Part shown: piece by piece, positions 10,035 to 21,891 of the stretch | Position numbering within the stretch: position 1 is the stretch's first letter | How the letters are laid out: every line of letters starts with the position of its first letter | DNA from: Rhodotorula mucilaginosa | Taxonomy: Eukaryota > Basidiomycota > Microbotryomycetes > Sporidiobolales > Sporidiobolaceae | Direction: 5' to 3' | DNA: 64,000 nt | NCBI GenBank assembly: GCA_034406715.1 | Contig: CP137866.1 | Coordinates: 1,054,001 to 1,118,000 of the forward strand | The notes under the pieces: generated by a model | Databases searched by the model: none | What the model was told of the DNA's origin: nothing | The model's input: only the letters and a program-made list of their open reading frames with translations | Translations under genes and position numbers: made by a program

Positions 10035-10943
10035 ATGCAGGCCATCACACGCAAGCAGCTCACCAGTAAGCTCCTCTCCTCGTTCCTCTTGACCCTCCGA
10101 TACCCGGACTCGAGTGCCAGACGAGGACGTCGAGTTGACCCCGCTCCGATTCGCAGGCGGACTCGGCCGTTCCCTCGTCGCCAGGCCCGCTTCGGTCATC
10201 CCGGCAAGGTGAAACTCCAGCTCTGCACGCGTGCAACTTTCCTGTCCTGCTCGACCCGCCCCCCGCTCTAACCCGAGTTGTCGCACGCAGGGCCGTCTCG
10301 ACCGAGGCGATGGACTCGCGGCAAGCACTCGACCTCCTGAACGAGCAGCGCGCCAAGCGCCCTTCGTCCCCGTGGCACATCTACCAGCCTCAGCTCACCA
10401 GCGTGTCGTCCATCGCCAACCGCGCGACCGGCGCCGGCCTCTCGGTCGGTGCGTCTCCTTTCTTTTGACTTTCCGCGGCTCACTCGGATGAAGGGGTCCT
10501 GAACTGAAACTTCCCGCACCGGCGTGACTAGCATTCTACGCCGTCTTCCTCGGACACGTCATGGCTCCCGCATTCGGCACCACCCTCGACTCGGCCGCCC
10601 TCGTCGACATGTTTGCCGCCCTCCCCGGATGGTTCGCAACTTCCCTCAAGGGCGCAGTCGCCGCCGCCGGATCGTACCACACCCTGAACGGCCTCCGCCA
10701 CCTCAGCTGGGACATGGGCTACTGTGAGTCTCCTGTGCCAACCGGAAATGCTCGTGTCAGGCCGAGAGGGGGTGGCCCTTTTCGAGCAAACCCGGCCAAT
10801 TCGGCTAGGAGGTCTACATAGTCTCACCTCGTGCTGACCTCCTCCCCGTCCCCGTAGTCCTCGACCTCAAGACGTCCTACATGGCCGGCTACGCCGTCCT
10901 CGGCGCGACCGCCCTCTCGACCGCCGCCATCCTCGCCCTCTAA
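10035..10943 (+). CDS. SDH3: Succinate dehydrogenase cytochrome b subunit (SdhC/Sdh3)
   Basis: A membrane anchor of complex II in the mitochondrial inner membrane that helps bind heme b and ubiquinone. Five exons: 10035-10065, 10157-10208, 10291-10448, 10532-10723 and 10858-10943. They sum to 519 bases (172 residues). A mitochondrial presequence (MQAITRKQLTSGLGRSLVAR) precedes the quinone-site region RPSSPWHIYQPQLTSVSSIA. Three hydrophobic segments follow. HTLNGLRHLSWD includes the expected axial heme histidine. The usual H-R of the S-x-x-H-R motif is N-R here (SSIANRATG). It ends on a third transmembrane segment and TAA. Confidence 0.9.
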
Positions 10944-10987
10944 TTTCCGAGCGCGCGCGTTTCGGAGGAGGACGGCACTACCCATTG

Positions 10988-11007
10988 CCCCCCCCCCCCC
11001 CCCCCCC
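10988..11007. repeat. C20 homopolymer tract
   Basis: Twenty consecutive C bases lie 45 bases downstream of the SDH3 stop, within its likely 3' UTR. The opposite strand is G20, which could form a quadruplex. Confidence 0.9.
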
Positions 11008-11308
11008 GCTCATAGTCTTTCAATCCAGCAGTAACTTTCTTCCTCTCCCAGCTTTCCTTGCGTTCTCCGTGGCCCGCGCCACAGTGAGAATTGGCAATTG
11101 TACTTTTCTTCTTTTTTTCTGATGCCTCCGGTTCACCTCTGGCGATTCTTTCGCGGCAAAGTCGCGTACGGGAGACGTTCTCTTGAACAAAGAGAATAGT
11201 TCAGTATAGGCGTGCGAGCAAAGTGTCTCGTCATTCGAGGAAAGACTCCTCGCCTGCAATAGCTCTCTCTGCTCTCTGGATCCTTCATCTCACCATCTCA
11301 CGCGCAAC

Positions 11309-11870
11309 ATGGCTACCGTGAATGTGACAGTACAGATGAGGTCAGTCGAGACTATACACACCACGACGATGCTCGACCCGCTCATGCATGCCTCTGTTGC
11401 TCTGTGTGGCTCGCAGCGGCGGGATGGAACTCCTGTTCAACAACCAACCGGTGCACCACCTCGTCCTCCCGCGGTACTACCAACCAGCTACCACCGTCCA
11501 AGCCGCACCCACTCCCAAGGGCATGCCAACAACTCGACCGGAACCGATCGAGGAGAGTGCCGAGGGCGCACAGGAGACGGATGTTCGGTTCTTGATTTGG
11601 TGGTTGCGCGAGTTTGAACTCGAGGATCGGGACAGGCCTGAATTGTTCTCGCAGGGCGAGACAGTGTATGTTTCTCCCGTTCCCGCCTTTTTGTCTCCTC
11701 GCAAATCGGTTGGACTGACGGCCGTTTTTTTTGTTTGCCCTGCACTGCACAGGCGACCGGGCATCCTCGTCTTGATCAACTCGACCGATTGGGAACTCGA
11801 AGGCGAGCTCGACTATGTCCTGCAAGAAGGCGACGAGGTCGTCTTCATCTCGACCCTCCACGGTGGTTGA
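11309..11870 (+). CDS. URM1: Ubiquitin-related modifier Urm1
   Basis: A sulfur carrier and protein modifier needed for 2-thiolation of wobble uridine in cytosolic tRNAs. Exons are 11309-11340, 11417-11665 and 11753-11870, summing to 399 bases (132 residues). The beta-grasp fold is seen as [44 protein letters not shown]-like sequence and [18 protein letters not shown]. The C-terminus is the diagnostic [11 protein letters not shown] with the terminal Gly-Gly. At 132 residues it is longer than the usual ~100 because of a Pro/Thr/Glu-rich insertion after the second strand ([15 protein letters not shown]). Confidence 0.93.
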
Positions 11871-12423
11871 GATTCCGTCGCTCGATCCCGACTTGCGCGA
11901 GTCGACTCTTTTCTTTTCGGGCTCAAGCCAGTACCCACCGCAACGCATAACACATCGCAAATCCTCAATCAACAAGCAACTGCTCTGGAGCAGCATGTCG
12001 TAATATTACCTCATCCCCTTTCCTTACATCCACTGTCGCTCCAGCGAGGCCAACGGAGGATCGCGTCAAGTCTTCTCTTTCTTTCTCCTCTTGCCGCCGA
12101 GATCTCGCCCGAAGATTGGCGACACAGTCTTGCCCCGTCCTCTTATCGCCACTGCAAGACGGTCCCGCGTTCGTGACTCTCGCGTCCGCTGTATGAGGGC
12201 GGAGCGAACCGCAAAGTAATGTCGAGGAAGAGAAACCTACGGAACCGGGCGCACTGCAACATTTCTTTGTTCCTACGGTTCCTGCATCTCTCGAGAGCTC
12301 ATATCGCCCGGCCTGGATCGAGGAGAGTGAACGTTCCGAGGACTCTGTGGAGCAAACGGGCCCGCCCCTTTTCACGCGACATCTCTTTCTGTCCCTCTCT
12401 CCGGCTCCGACATCACCACCATC
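11871..12423. other. Intergenic, URM1 to BOL2
   Basis: No gene seen. It holds the URM1 3' end and the promoter of the BolA gene. Confidence 0.5.
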
Positions 12424-13123
12424 ATGCCCGTAACGTCCGAAGCGCTCGAGAGCAAGATCCGCGCATCCTGGCCGGACGTTACGCACGTCGTAAGCCTGCC
12501 GCCGTTCCCGGCTATGCGGGTCACGCCCCACTCGACCGACCATTTGCTGATCTCTTTGCTCGCGATGATGATGACAAACATCGGGCGACGTGCAGCAAGT
12601 GTTTGATGTGTCTGGTACGAACCTCTTCATACTCGAGGTCGACTCAACATCGCTGACAACTTCGTCGCGCAGGTGGTTGCGGCGCCGTGAGCTCCTCAAA
12701 AGCCGGAACACCCTCCTCCTCCTCCTCGACCGTCTTCGCTGACTTGCTTCCCTTTACGAACCGCCATAATCGCAGTCGTACGAGGTCGTTATCGTATCGC
12801 CCTCATTCGCCGGCAAGACTACCCTCAAGAAACACCGAGAAGGTGAGTCCTCTCGGAATGGATTCTCGCTGAGTGGTCGAACGGATGCACGAGATGAGGG
12901 TGCTGACGCTGAGCCGTTTCTGCCGCTCTGCAGTCAACGACAAGCTGAAAGAAGAGATTGCCGAACTTCACGCTTTCACGCAGGTGCGTGCAGGCTACAT
13001 CGCACGAGTTCCGGCGATTCGAAGAGACTGACGTGAGGGGCCTTCTCCGTACCACGACGCGTGCGCGCGCAGAAAACCTTTACGCCAGAGCAATTCGAAA
13101 AGGTCAATATCGTGACCGCATAG
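12424..13123 (+). CDS. BolA-like protein (Fra2/Bol2 type), six exons including a 14-base micro-exon
   Basis: BolA2-type proteins pair with monothiol glutaredoxins to bind [2Fe-2S] clusters and signal iron status. Exons are 12424-12489, 12596-12614, 12673-12686, 12776-12842, 12934-12983 and 13073-13123. They total 267 bases, giving 88 residues. The reading is ALESKIRASWPDVTHV, QVFDVSGGCGA, SYEVVIVSPSFAGKTTLKKH, REVNDKLKEEIAELHAFTQ, KTFTPEQFEKVNIVTA. The cluster-related Cys (GGCG) and the His of ELHAF are present. Exons of 19 and 14 bases encode the GGCG loop. Length and motifs fit cytosolic Bol2 (Fra2) better than mitochondrial Bol1/Bol3, as no presequence is seen. Confidence 0.9.
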
Positions 13124-13218
13124 AGCAACAAACTCCTGCATGGTCTCCGGTAGATCTTCCCTTGTTGTACAACATCTTTCGCAACCGACCAGCAGTTGCA
13201 TCAGCATCCCCCCACCAT

Positions 13219-16200
13219 CTACATCGCTATCGCAACCTCTTGCTGCTGTCCGTCTTGCTGATCTTCGCCCTGTTCCTCCTCGAGAACCGGGCCCGGCTTG
13301 CGCCCTGTCGAATCGAGCCCACTCGGTCGCGGTCCTCCCGGTCCCGGCGACGGATCCTGCGCCACCCCCTGCGGCTGCATGTGCGTCTGCGGATCGCTCA
13401 TCGTCGGCGTTTCGTGCTGCAGCATAAAGATGCTCTGCCGCGCGAGCGCGACCGCCGACGGCTGCGGGCGAAGTTGACCCCTACCGTTGTTATTGTTCCG
13501 ACCTCCAGGCACTCCCGTATCTGCCGCATCCGCGTCGTTGTTCTGCGCCGTCGCTCCGGGTGAGGCATCCTGTAAGCGCGAGGACGACTTTGTATCGACG
13601 GGCTTTGGTCGATCAGGTCGCAAGAGACTGTCGAAGAGAAAGGTAAAGTCGAGGCCGACGTCTCGTAGCTGTAGATTTTTCGCGTGGTCAGCCAGAACCC
13701 AAGTGTTGGAGCGGGCTAGACGGTTACGGACCATGGCGCCGTGCGCTTTGGTCATCTCGAGAGACTCTTCGACGACTCTGCCGTCTTGATCGACGCCGTA
13801 CACTTGGCGACGGAACGTTTCGGCGTAGACCTCGACTTGTTCGCTGGCCCATCGGACAAAGCCTAACGGGTGAACGCAAGTCAGCGCTTAGAAAGTCACG
13901 CAGCCTAGAGCGCGAGAGATGACTCACCGGAAGCCATGCTGTTGTCCTTGAAGGCAGCCATGTACCACTCGCACGAGTTCTTGATCATGGTGAACGAGAC
14001 CATGGCGAGTTCCGAGATGTACAGGCTGATGTCCCCTTCAAACTTGATTTGCCGGGTCCTTCGCTTGATGAGCGCGCCTCGAGCGGTCAGGAACGTCTCA
14101 CGGGCGCGTTCCCCGAGTCCGAGGCGGAGCAACCAGTTGGTCGTCCGCACGACGCCGCTCTTCCGGATCGCCGGATTCGAGAGGTCGTTGAGCAAGACGG
14201 CGACGAGGTTATCGGTCCGGTCGTCAAGCTTGCTCCGGAACAGATGCGAAACATGCGAGTGACCGGCGAGCTGCGGCAGTATCGATTTGCCTGCGTGCGC
14301 GCTCGCTCGGTCAGCACCGCGGGAGAGATCCAACGCATCGGCTGAAAGTGCCTTACCCCTCTCCACCAGGCTGACTGCAGTCTCGAATTCGCGGGTCGAG
14401 ATAGCGACGGCCAACTCGTCAGAGAAGTCACCGATCCAGGACAGATCCCTTGCCGAGGATGCTTCGCTCAAGCCGAGCGCGGAGACGGGGTCGAAATCCG
14501 AGTCAGCCAGTGACGGGTCAAAGTCGGAGCGATAGCCGCGCAAGCTCGATGGCTGTAGCGAAAATAAATGTGAGTTTCTCTTGAGCGAACGCGCACTCGA
14601 CGAGGAGATCACGCACGTCGCCTTTCCGGGCTTCTGCCTCGCTGAGCATCTCCTTCCGCTTCTTGTTGATGAGCTCTTCGGCAACCTTTTTGAACGCGAG
14701 GAGCAGCATCTTCTTGTTCTCGGGCTTGTCGGTGCGGTAAATGATCGTCTCTTTCCCGCGCTTGACCTTGATCGCGTTTTGTAGGTCTGCACATCCGAGA
14801 GTCAGTTCTGATCTGACATGCACGCGAGGCGACATGAGCGGCGTACCTCCGGCGTCTTTCAAGTCGACAACGACAATCTCGCTCAGGGTAAAGCAGCGTT
14901 CGGCCACGAGGCGACTCGCGCCACCTGCACTCGCACCCCGATGCTTTTTGAGGCACACGAGCATGGCGTCGTTCAGGAGAAAGAGGTGAACCGCCTGCTT
15001 CGGCTTGTACGTCGCGGTATGGAGTTCGACAAATGATGCCGCTTCGGTGATGATGTGCCGGCCCGGCACGTACGGGACCAATTTCTGCGCGCCTTCGACG
15101 TTGTCCCACAGGGCGGCGAGTTGCGACTTGTGCAGGGTCGCGAGGTCGGCGATCGAGTTCCGTTGACCTCGACGATTCGGTGTACTGGCAGCTGCGGGGA
15201 GCTCGAGCATGTCAGACCAGAGCACATTGGCCCCTGCTCTCGAGCCAGAACAACTTACAGCCCAGCATAAAGTCGTCGTCGCCAGTCCCACTCTCTAGAA
15301 GCTCGGGCACAGTCCGCCACTCCTCGAGGACACCCTTCAGCTCGAGCATCTCGCTCTCCAGGGTGGCAATCTCCTTGGAGATGACGATGAATTCGGAATA
15401 GTTGCTGCGGGCGGGCGGCGGAAGAGAGCGGGCGTCAATATGCGGTGCGGCCACTCGATCTGTGAGAGACGCACTCGAAAACGCTTCTCTGTAATCCGCC
15501 CTCGATAGTCTTCGAAGCGCTCTCGAGATCGCCCTTGAAGCGACGCAGGTCCGGCATCTGAATGTCTCCGTCGGCGCGACTGCTCGGCAGGTTCTGCTTC
15601 AGGACTGCATAGCCCGTCCCTTGTTAGCAAAGAGAAACATCGGTTGTATGAGGAGCACGTCTTACAATCCTCGGGCTTGAAGCTATCGCTAGCGAGCTGG
15701 TCCACGTCAAGTCCCTTGGCAAGGAGTTGTTTCTCCGCATCAGTCCGCACGACCGGAGCCGGTGCCTGTCTCGAGCCGCTGCTCTTGTTCGACGACGGTT
15801 CATGATGGTGATCCGCCGAAGGTCCTTCACTTGCTGGTGCGAGAGGCCGAGGCGGAGCTGCCGACGACGAGGAAGCAGGACCACCTGCCGTTGCGAGACC
15901 TTGCGGAATAGCGGGGACCGCCGGAGGGTACGGAGCCTGACCATCCGCGGTCGCAAAGAGCCCCGGGTGCTGATTGTACGCGACGCTCTGCCGCTTCTTG
16001 AGCAGTTTCGCACCGACGTTGCTCTGCGCCCTCGGTCGAGTCGTCGGTCCTCCTCCTCCTCCTCCGCCTCCGCTGGCGCTAGAAGGCGCACGTGATCTCG
16101 CGCCAGAGCTAGGTGCCGGTGGCGGCTGCGAGCTCTTGGCCGGTCGCGCGGTAGACGCTGCAAAGCCGACCTGGTTGGATGATGCAGCAGGTGGGGCGCG

Positions 16201-16359
16201 AGACGAACTCGAGCTGCCAGCGTCTTGCGGTCGGGAGGACGACGCCAGCGGTGGAGCAGGCATACTGATAGTCGCTGTGAGGCTGACCGACTGCACAACC
16301 CTGCGATACTGTTGAGCGGGAGAAGGAGACACTCGCCCGCCGATGGATCCGGTCACCAT
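13219..16359 (-). CDS. EXO84: Exocyst complex component Exo84
   Basis: A subunit of the octameric exocyst that tethers secretory vesicles to the plasma membrane. The start at 16359 (MVTGSIGGRVSPSPAQQYRR) opens a long low-complexity Ser/Pro/Ala/Gly region. KLLKKRQSVAYNQHPGLFA lies within it. A predicted coiled-coil follows (EFIVISKEIATLESEMLELK, about 15400). Next is the PH-like domain (IADLATLHKSQLAALWDNV, AVHLFLLNDAMLVCLKKHRG, ENKKMLLLAFKKVAEELINKK). The helical C-terminal part includes DELAVAISTREFETAVSLVE and SFTMIKNSCEWYMAAFKD. The tail is disordered and ends at 13219. At least five introns interrupt it. The order of domains is that of fungal Exo84; the N-terminal start is the least certain part. 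Confidence 0.8.
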
Positions 16360-16573
16360 CTGAGATGTTTTCTCTCTCTCTGCGAACACATAGTTATTGG
16401 GAAGAGGAAAGAAATGAAAACACTGCAACCAGCCCGCCACCGAGGCTCACGTTTTGGTCTCTCGACTCTGAAACCGTCCGACCGCTACAGAATCAATGCG
16501 GCCCCTGCTTCTATCATACTTTGCGCACTTAGAGTCCGAGAGCGTCGGAGTCTGCGGGGGTATCGTCGATGTA

Positions 16574-18184
16574 TCAGTACTGGGCAGGTTGCGCAGCCGG
16601 GACCGAATCGAGTCCGAACGTACAAGGAAGAGCGTGCGTGTCACCGACCGCGACGGTAGTCGGCGTGCTTGCGAGGGCAGCCTTGGCAGCCTGTTTGTCA
16701 TCATCAAGTCAGTACACGCATGCGAGCTCCACAGAAAGGAAAACAGCACCCGGAAACGCACCTTGGCGAGCGACTCGACCGAGACCTTGTCGAGCTTGGC
16801 AAAGACGCTCTCGAGCGACGGCGCCTGACCGTCGACCGCGAGCTGCTCGCCGACGAGCTGGACCTGGCCGACCCGGGTCTCGAGCGCGGCGGCGGCAGCA
16901 AACTTGGCCTTGTTGACGGCCTGCTTGAGCGCGTCGCTGCTAACTCCCTGGGCGACCTGCTTCAGCTCGGCGACGGCCTTGGTGGCAATGTCGGCGACCT
17001 CGTTCGTCGGTGCCGAGACCGAGATACCGAACAGGCCGGCGTCCGAGTAGGCGAGGTTGAAGGCCTTGGCCGAGGCGGCGCCGCGCGCGAGCTTCGACAG
17101 GGGCGAAGCACCCTGGCCCCACTTGACGGAGCTCTCGCCGCCGAGGAGGAGGGCGAGGACGGCGTAGTCGACCTCGGAGCGGGCGGCGCCCTTGAACGCG
17201 AGGACGAGCTGGTCGCGCTCAACGCGGGCCGAAGCCGGAACGCGAACCTCACCGCCGTAGTACTGCGAGGCCGAGGTCGAGATGGACGAGGCGCCGCCGG
17301 CGGGGAGGTTGACAAAGTCCGAGACGAGCGACGCGAGCTTGCCCGCGTCGATGTTGGAGCCGAGGACGGCAACGTTGGAAGGGGTGAAGGCCGACTTGGC
17401 GAACGCGACGGCGGCGTGCTGGTCGACGGCGACGTGCGGCGAGGCAAAGAGCGAGTTGCCGAGTCCCTTGCGGAACGCGAGCTGGTGCGCGAGGTCGAAC
17501 GCGTAGACGTTCAGGTCTCGCAGCGACTGCTCGTACTCGCCCTGGACCTGCGGAACGACCTCCTCGGTGTACTCGTGCGGCAAGAACTTGGCCCGCGAGA
17601 GAGCGTCTCCCAGCACCTCGGCGAAGAATGCCCTGTCACGCGCGCGGCGTACAAGGGTGAGTTGGGGCAAGCAGTATCAACTCAGAAGTGAAATGAAACG
17701 CACTCGTCACCCTTGAGGAACTCGGCGGTGAGAACGAGGTGTTCCCGCGACAGCGACGACGAGAGGACACCTCCGAGCGCCTCGGTCTCTCGCACCAACC
17801 GGATCTGACTGCGAGTCTCGGTAGCCTGTCGTCGTGCAATCCGTGGTCAGTTCATCAGTCCACGAGTGGCCTCGCTGTGCCCAGAGGTGTAGAACCTGAT
17901 GCTCCGAGGGAAGCGCGCGCCCCCGGAAAGTGACCCACCTTGAAGAGCGAGTTTGAGAGGACGTGGGCGACGCCGGGCGCGGGCTCGTACCTCGAACCGG
18001 CCTTTACGATGAGCGAGATCGAGCTCGTGCGGGCGCCCTCGTCGTTGCCGGCGACCTTGATGCCGTTGGCGTCGACGGTCGAGAAGGAGGCGGCGGCCGG
18101 AGTCGCGTACGCCCGCGCGCCAGAGGGGGCGACGGAGGCGCGGACGGCCTGAGCGCGGAGAGCAGCAGTGCGGAGAGCCGACAT
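16574..18184 (-). CDS. QCR2: Ubiquinol-cytochrome c reductase core protein 2 (complex III)
   Basis: A structural M16-peptidase-like subunit of the bc1 complex in the inner mitochondrial membrane. Exon 1 (18184-17939, 82 codons) has a presequence (MSALRTAALRAQAVRAS) and ISLIVKAGSRYEPAPGVAHV. Exon 2, from 17825, has LGGVLSSSLSREHLVLTAEF. The long third exon contains LHRARDRAFFAEVLGDAL-like sequence, EYEQSLRDLNVYAFDLAHQL and LGGESSVKWGQGASPLSKL. YSDAGLFGISVSAPTNEVAD follows. A last exon reads ALASTPTTVAVGDTHALP and stops at 16574. The zinc-binding HxxEH motif is absent, as expected for core 2. An intron separates the last exon at about 16690-16760. Confidence 0.9.
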
Positions 18185-18619
18185 GCTCAGTTACTACGGT
18201 GCCGAGAGTGAGGGTGGGAGCAGCGAGCGCCGGCTCGTTCCTCTTTCCTCTCGACCTCGACTCCGGATCGAACCGTCTCGCGAGCCTCGCAGCCAGAGTA
18301 TGGCAGGCCTTACCACTCTTGAATATGCTGCTCACCGCTGATCCATCGCATCCGATGCTGCCTGCCCTCGATTCCTGCTCTTTCCGATTGCTCGATTTCG
18401 CTTTGCTGTTCTCCGATTGGCTCGCTTCTCAGCTGCTCCGGCGCAGCAACACGGGCGCGCCAAGCGAGCTTACGTGATAGACCGCTAAACTCGTTTGTGT
18501 ATGTGCGCGTTCGGCTATACGGGATCGGAGCTGGGATCGCGCTCGTCCGCGAGCGCAAGACGGGAGCAAAGCGCACCGGATCGCAGCCGAAAGACAAGAC
18601 ACATGCAGCTCGTGCACCG

Positions 18620-20985
18620 CTACATGTCCCAGTCATCCTGCTGCTGCGTCGCGTCCCAGTTCTCATCCTCGTCCCTCGCTGCCTGCGCTTCCAGCTCGTC
18701 CTCGTCCGCCGCGCCGCCGCCATACTCGTCCCACAGCGCCTCGAGCCGCTCGCGGCACTCGTCGAGCCCTTCCCGGCCCCCGAGCGCGACTTCGTACTCG
18801 CCCAACACACCCGCACGGACTCGGCGCAGTTCGCCGATCCCGCGCGAGAGGTGCCGGAACCAGACTCGCGCACGCGGCGTGGTCGACAAGGTCGTCAGGA
18901 TCGGGATCGAGCGCGGTTGTTGCGCCGTGAAGGAGAGCGCGGAGGGGTACCGCGGGTCAGAGAGACCGAACAGCGCTGCGTTGGCGGGTTGCGCCGTCGA
19001 CGAGACGAGTGGGAGGCCAGGAGCAGACGGCAGGGCGAGCGGGTGGCCGGTGCTCGGGTGCAGGCCGCGGAAGATCGTGGCCGTGCGAGTCGAATGGAGC
19101 GGGTACGGATCCGGTAGTGAGACCCTGTGCGTCAAACTCGTCGTCAGTTCCTCCTCGTGTGCGGCAGTCGCGACCGAGAGGACAACAGTTGCTTCCACTC
19201 ACCAGCGAGCGAGCGGATCTCGCAGCGGCAGAGCGCTCTTCTCCAGCAACGGTCCCATCTCTTGACTCTCCGCAAAGTCGAGTCCGCGCACGACATTATA
19301 CTGCGCATACGGGACTTCGTCGTCCCGATCCCGTCGATGCAGACGCTGCTGATCCACCGACAACGCTGTTCCCGCTTCCTCCTCTTGATAGGCGGACCAG
19401 TCTTTCTCTGCTCGTTTGAGTTCCCGGACGGCGTCGGCGTCGTCCTTGGACCAGTACTCGCGTGGCGCGATCGGGTTCATGCCCACGAGCGAGGCGACCT
19501 TGTTGTTCCCGCGCCAGTTGAGCTGCTCCGTGATTGACGAAAGCGCGTCCGCCTCCCTGGGAGGCGCCATGTTCGCAAAGATTTGTGAGTCGGGAGAGCT
19601 GACATGGAAAGAGACGGGGTCTCAAAGCAGGAAAGCATACCGTAATTCGGTTCCGGCGCTTTGCAAATGCATGGTCCGCAGTGTTTCGTAGGCGGTCGCC
19701 GCGTCAACCTGGTAAGGTCATGGAGCCAAGCAAAGTGCAAACGCATCAGTAGCGCGTTGCAACTTGTCAAATGGGTGTAAGAGGCGCGGGGGGGGAGAAA
19801 GGGGAACTGACATCGTCTCGCACATATCTTCGCCAGTCTTGCCCAGGCAGGATGCGCAGCTCGCCTTCTTTCAGGTCTGCAGGCAACTGCCATGGTGTGA
19901 CCGGCTGTATCGGCAGAACCATGGTCGCAAAGTCTTCGAGCGCGACCAGTCCGAGCGCCTCGTTGAGCATCCGCTGCGCTTTTGACCTCTGTCCGGGATG
20001 CCGCCCGATATCGGTCAGTCTGAGGCTGTTATCGATTGTCGCTGGAAAAGGGTGCATGGAACTCACCTCGGAATCCGACCGCGTCCAGCTGCGCGAGTTC
20101 TCCAGCATGCCTGTCGCCCAGAGGATCGCCTTGGGGAACTCATCCCGCACGTGCTCGACAAAGCTCGTCGTGAGGCCAGAGAAGCCCGACGAGAGGGAAG
20201 ATGTGAGTAGGAAGCCCTGCAAGGTCGCGACTCGACGAATGTCAGTGACTGCGCGCAGCTTGGGAGGAAGAGCGGAAGGAGAAAAAGGAGACGGACTTCG
20301 GTGTGGTCGGACCGCTCGGCAAACAACCGCAAATCATCCTCGACACTTTCTTGCAGCTGCATAAGCAAATCGTGAGCGTGGGGATCGCAGAAACGCAAAG
20401 GCGGGGAGTAAGTTCGGGAAAGAAAGAAAGTCCGACTCTCACCTCTGCCGAGTCTTCCCAAGCGCTCCTCCCTTGCGCGAACGTCGCAAACTCGTCGCTC
20501 TCCCCCGATCCGAGTTTGCTCCATGTCGGCAGCGCGTGTTGCTTGTATGTCCTGTGGGTTCGCAGTCGGCGTTTTGTTTTTTTTCTCTTTCGAACGGAAA
20601 GCTGCGACTGGCGAGCGACGACTCACGGATCGATTGGTTCGTTCGTGTGCCCGGTTCCTGTGTGAGCAGTGCTCGAGTTTGACCATTCCGAAGCGGGTCT
20701 AGAGACGGTGCGCAAGAGTCAGCGAAGTGGTTGTGCGCGATTTCACGCGGAAAAGGCTGACGCACAAAGCTCCTATGGCCTGCCTGGACCGCTTGCCGTC
20801 ACCTGGGCGTTTGTGTAGCGCAGAAATTAGTCAGTCCCACAAACTCTAGCGCGGTCAGGGCCAGCGTGGAGGGTCTCCTGCTGCTTCAAACTCACGGGCG
20901 AGCGAAATTTCGAGGGTGAGGTCCTGCGTCGTCGGATTGCCGTCCGGGCCTGCTATGGGCGAGCGGGTGACGAGGCAGCACTCCA
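18620..20985 (-). CDS. DML1: Dml1/Misato family protein (tubulin-like, mitochondrial inheritance)
   Basis: Dml1/Misato is a tubulin-related protein linked to mitochondrial distribution and DNA inheritance. Several exons read as one protein: YKQHALPTWSKLGSGESDEF (about 20530), then EDDLRLFAERSDHTE, GFSGLTTSFVEHVRDEFPKA (about 20160) and KAQRMLNEALGLVALEDFAT. LNWRGNNKVASLVG (about 19500) and VSLPDPYPLHSTRT follow. The acidic C-terminus ends in DDWDM at 18620. These match the Misato segment II region and C-terminal part. The N-terminal tubulin-like signature expected in the first exons was not recognised. The start at 20985 (MECCLVTRSPIAG) is the best ATG but uncertain. The family call rests on the central and C-terminal blocks. 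Confidence 0.65.
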
Positions 20986-21621
20986 TCTTCAATCTCCTGA
21001 GCGGCCTAGTGCGCTGTTTGAGGTTCAGAGCGAAGAGGAGTCCGCTTGCGATGAGAAGTCTTGCGGCTCATCGTCTGTCTGCCGGTTCACCTCTTACGCT
21101 TCTCCGCTCCCCAGCTGATGCAGCCACGCCGGCCGCTGCACTGTTACTATACAGGGGTGCCGCTCCGGAAGGGGCCCGACTGGACACCGTCTTGCATCCG
21201 ACTCGCCGCTCTCAGACTTCTGCGCTCAGCGACCGCGCCAATCGGGTTCAGCTCGACCTCTGCCTAACTGAGGTACACATCTGCGCGACAGAGCGCCACG
21301 AAGCTACGCGCACTCCGGACTGCTACACGCCGATTTGAGAGAGCCAGGCCGCCATTGTCGATCCTCCTTTGGCTCCACGTCATGCAGTCCCACTCACTAT
21401 GTTGCATAGGCCGGTCTAACCCTGCTGTGTAATTTACAAAGGCCAACTTGGGCGCTACAATGCGGTTTCTCGCCACATGGCATCCTGCTTAGCGACGACC
21501 CTGCTCTTGTCGCGGATCGCTCCTAGGCCTGTGGCACCTCATAACAGATTATGCCGTTTCTTGTAATACCGCCATGGGCGCCGAATCGAGTGGTGCTATG
21601 CACCGGCACGCGCTAGCTGGC
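20986..21621. other. Intergenic, DML1 to family copy D
   Basis: No recognisable gene; a few unrelated frames only. Base composition is less GC-rich than the flanking housekeeping genes. Confidence 0.45.
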
Positions 21622-21627
21622 GCTGAT

Positions 21628-21698
21628 TGATTGGCCGGATACAGTATCCGTGGGTTCCGCCAAGCTTGGGCGTTACGGCGAGTCCGCGGCTTGTCCGA
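21628..21698 (+). promoter_or_regulatory. Family promoter element, copy D
   Basis: The reverse complement of the family 16-mer lies at 21683-21698 (TCCGCGGCTTGTCCGA). An inverted CCAAT box (TGATTGG, 21628-21634) is upstream. Orientation relative to the gene is the same as for copies A-C. The 16-mer ends 193 bases before the ATG. The GATCCGCG pair of A and B is missing. Confidence 0.65.
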
Positions 21699-21891
21699 AG
21701 GTGTTCGACAACCATTAACCACCGGGGCCGGCACCCCCCTCTCGCAGCCTCTCGCGAGCCTCTCGTACCACCGCTGTCCGTCAAGTCAAAGCTTCTCCTC
21801 AAACATCTGCTACTGGGCAGCGAGCCAGCTGATTGCTGCGTTAACATCCTCGAAATCAGAATACCGGCGTGCAAAGTTGCCCTTGTTCACG

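Noticed and set aside
16669-17691. 340-residue plus-strand frame
   Set aside because: Antisense to QCR2. The composition is of low-complexity Arg/Glu/Leu type and no domain is seen.
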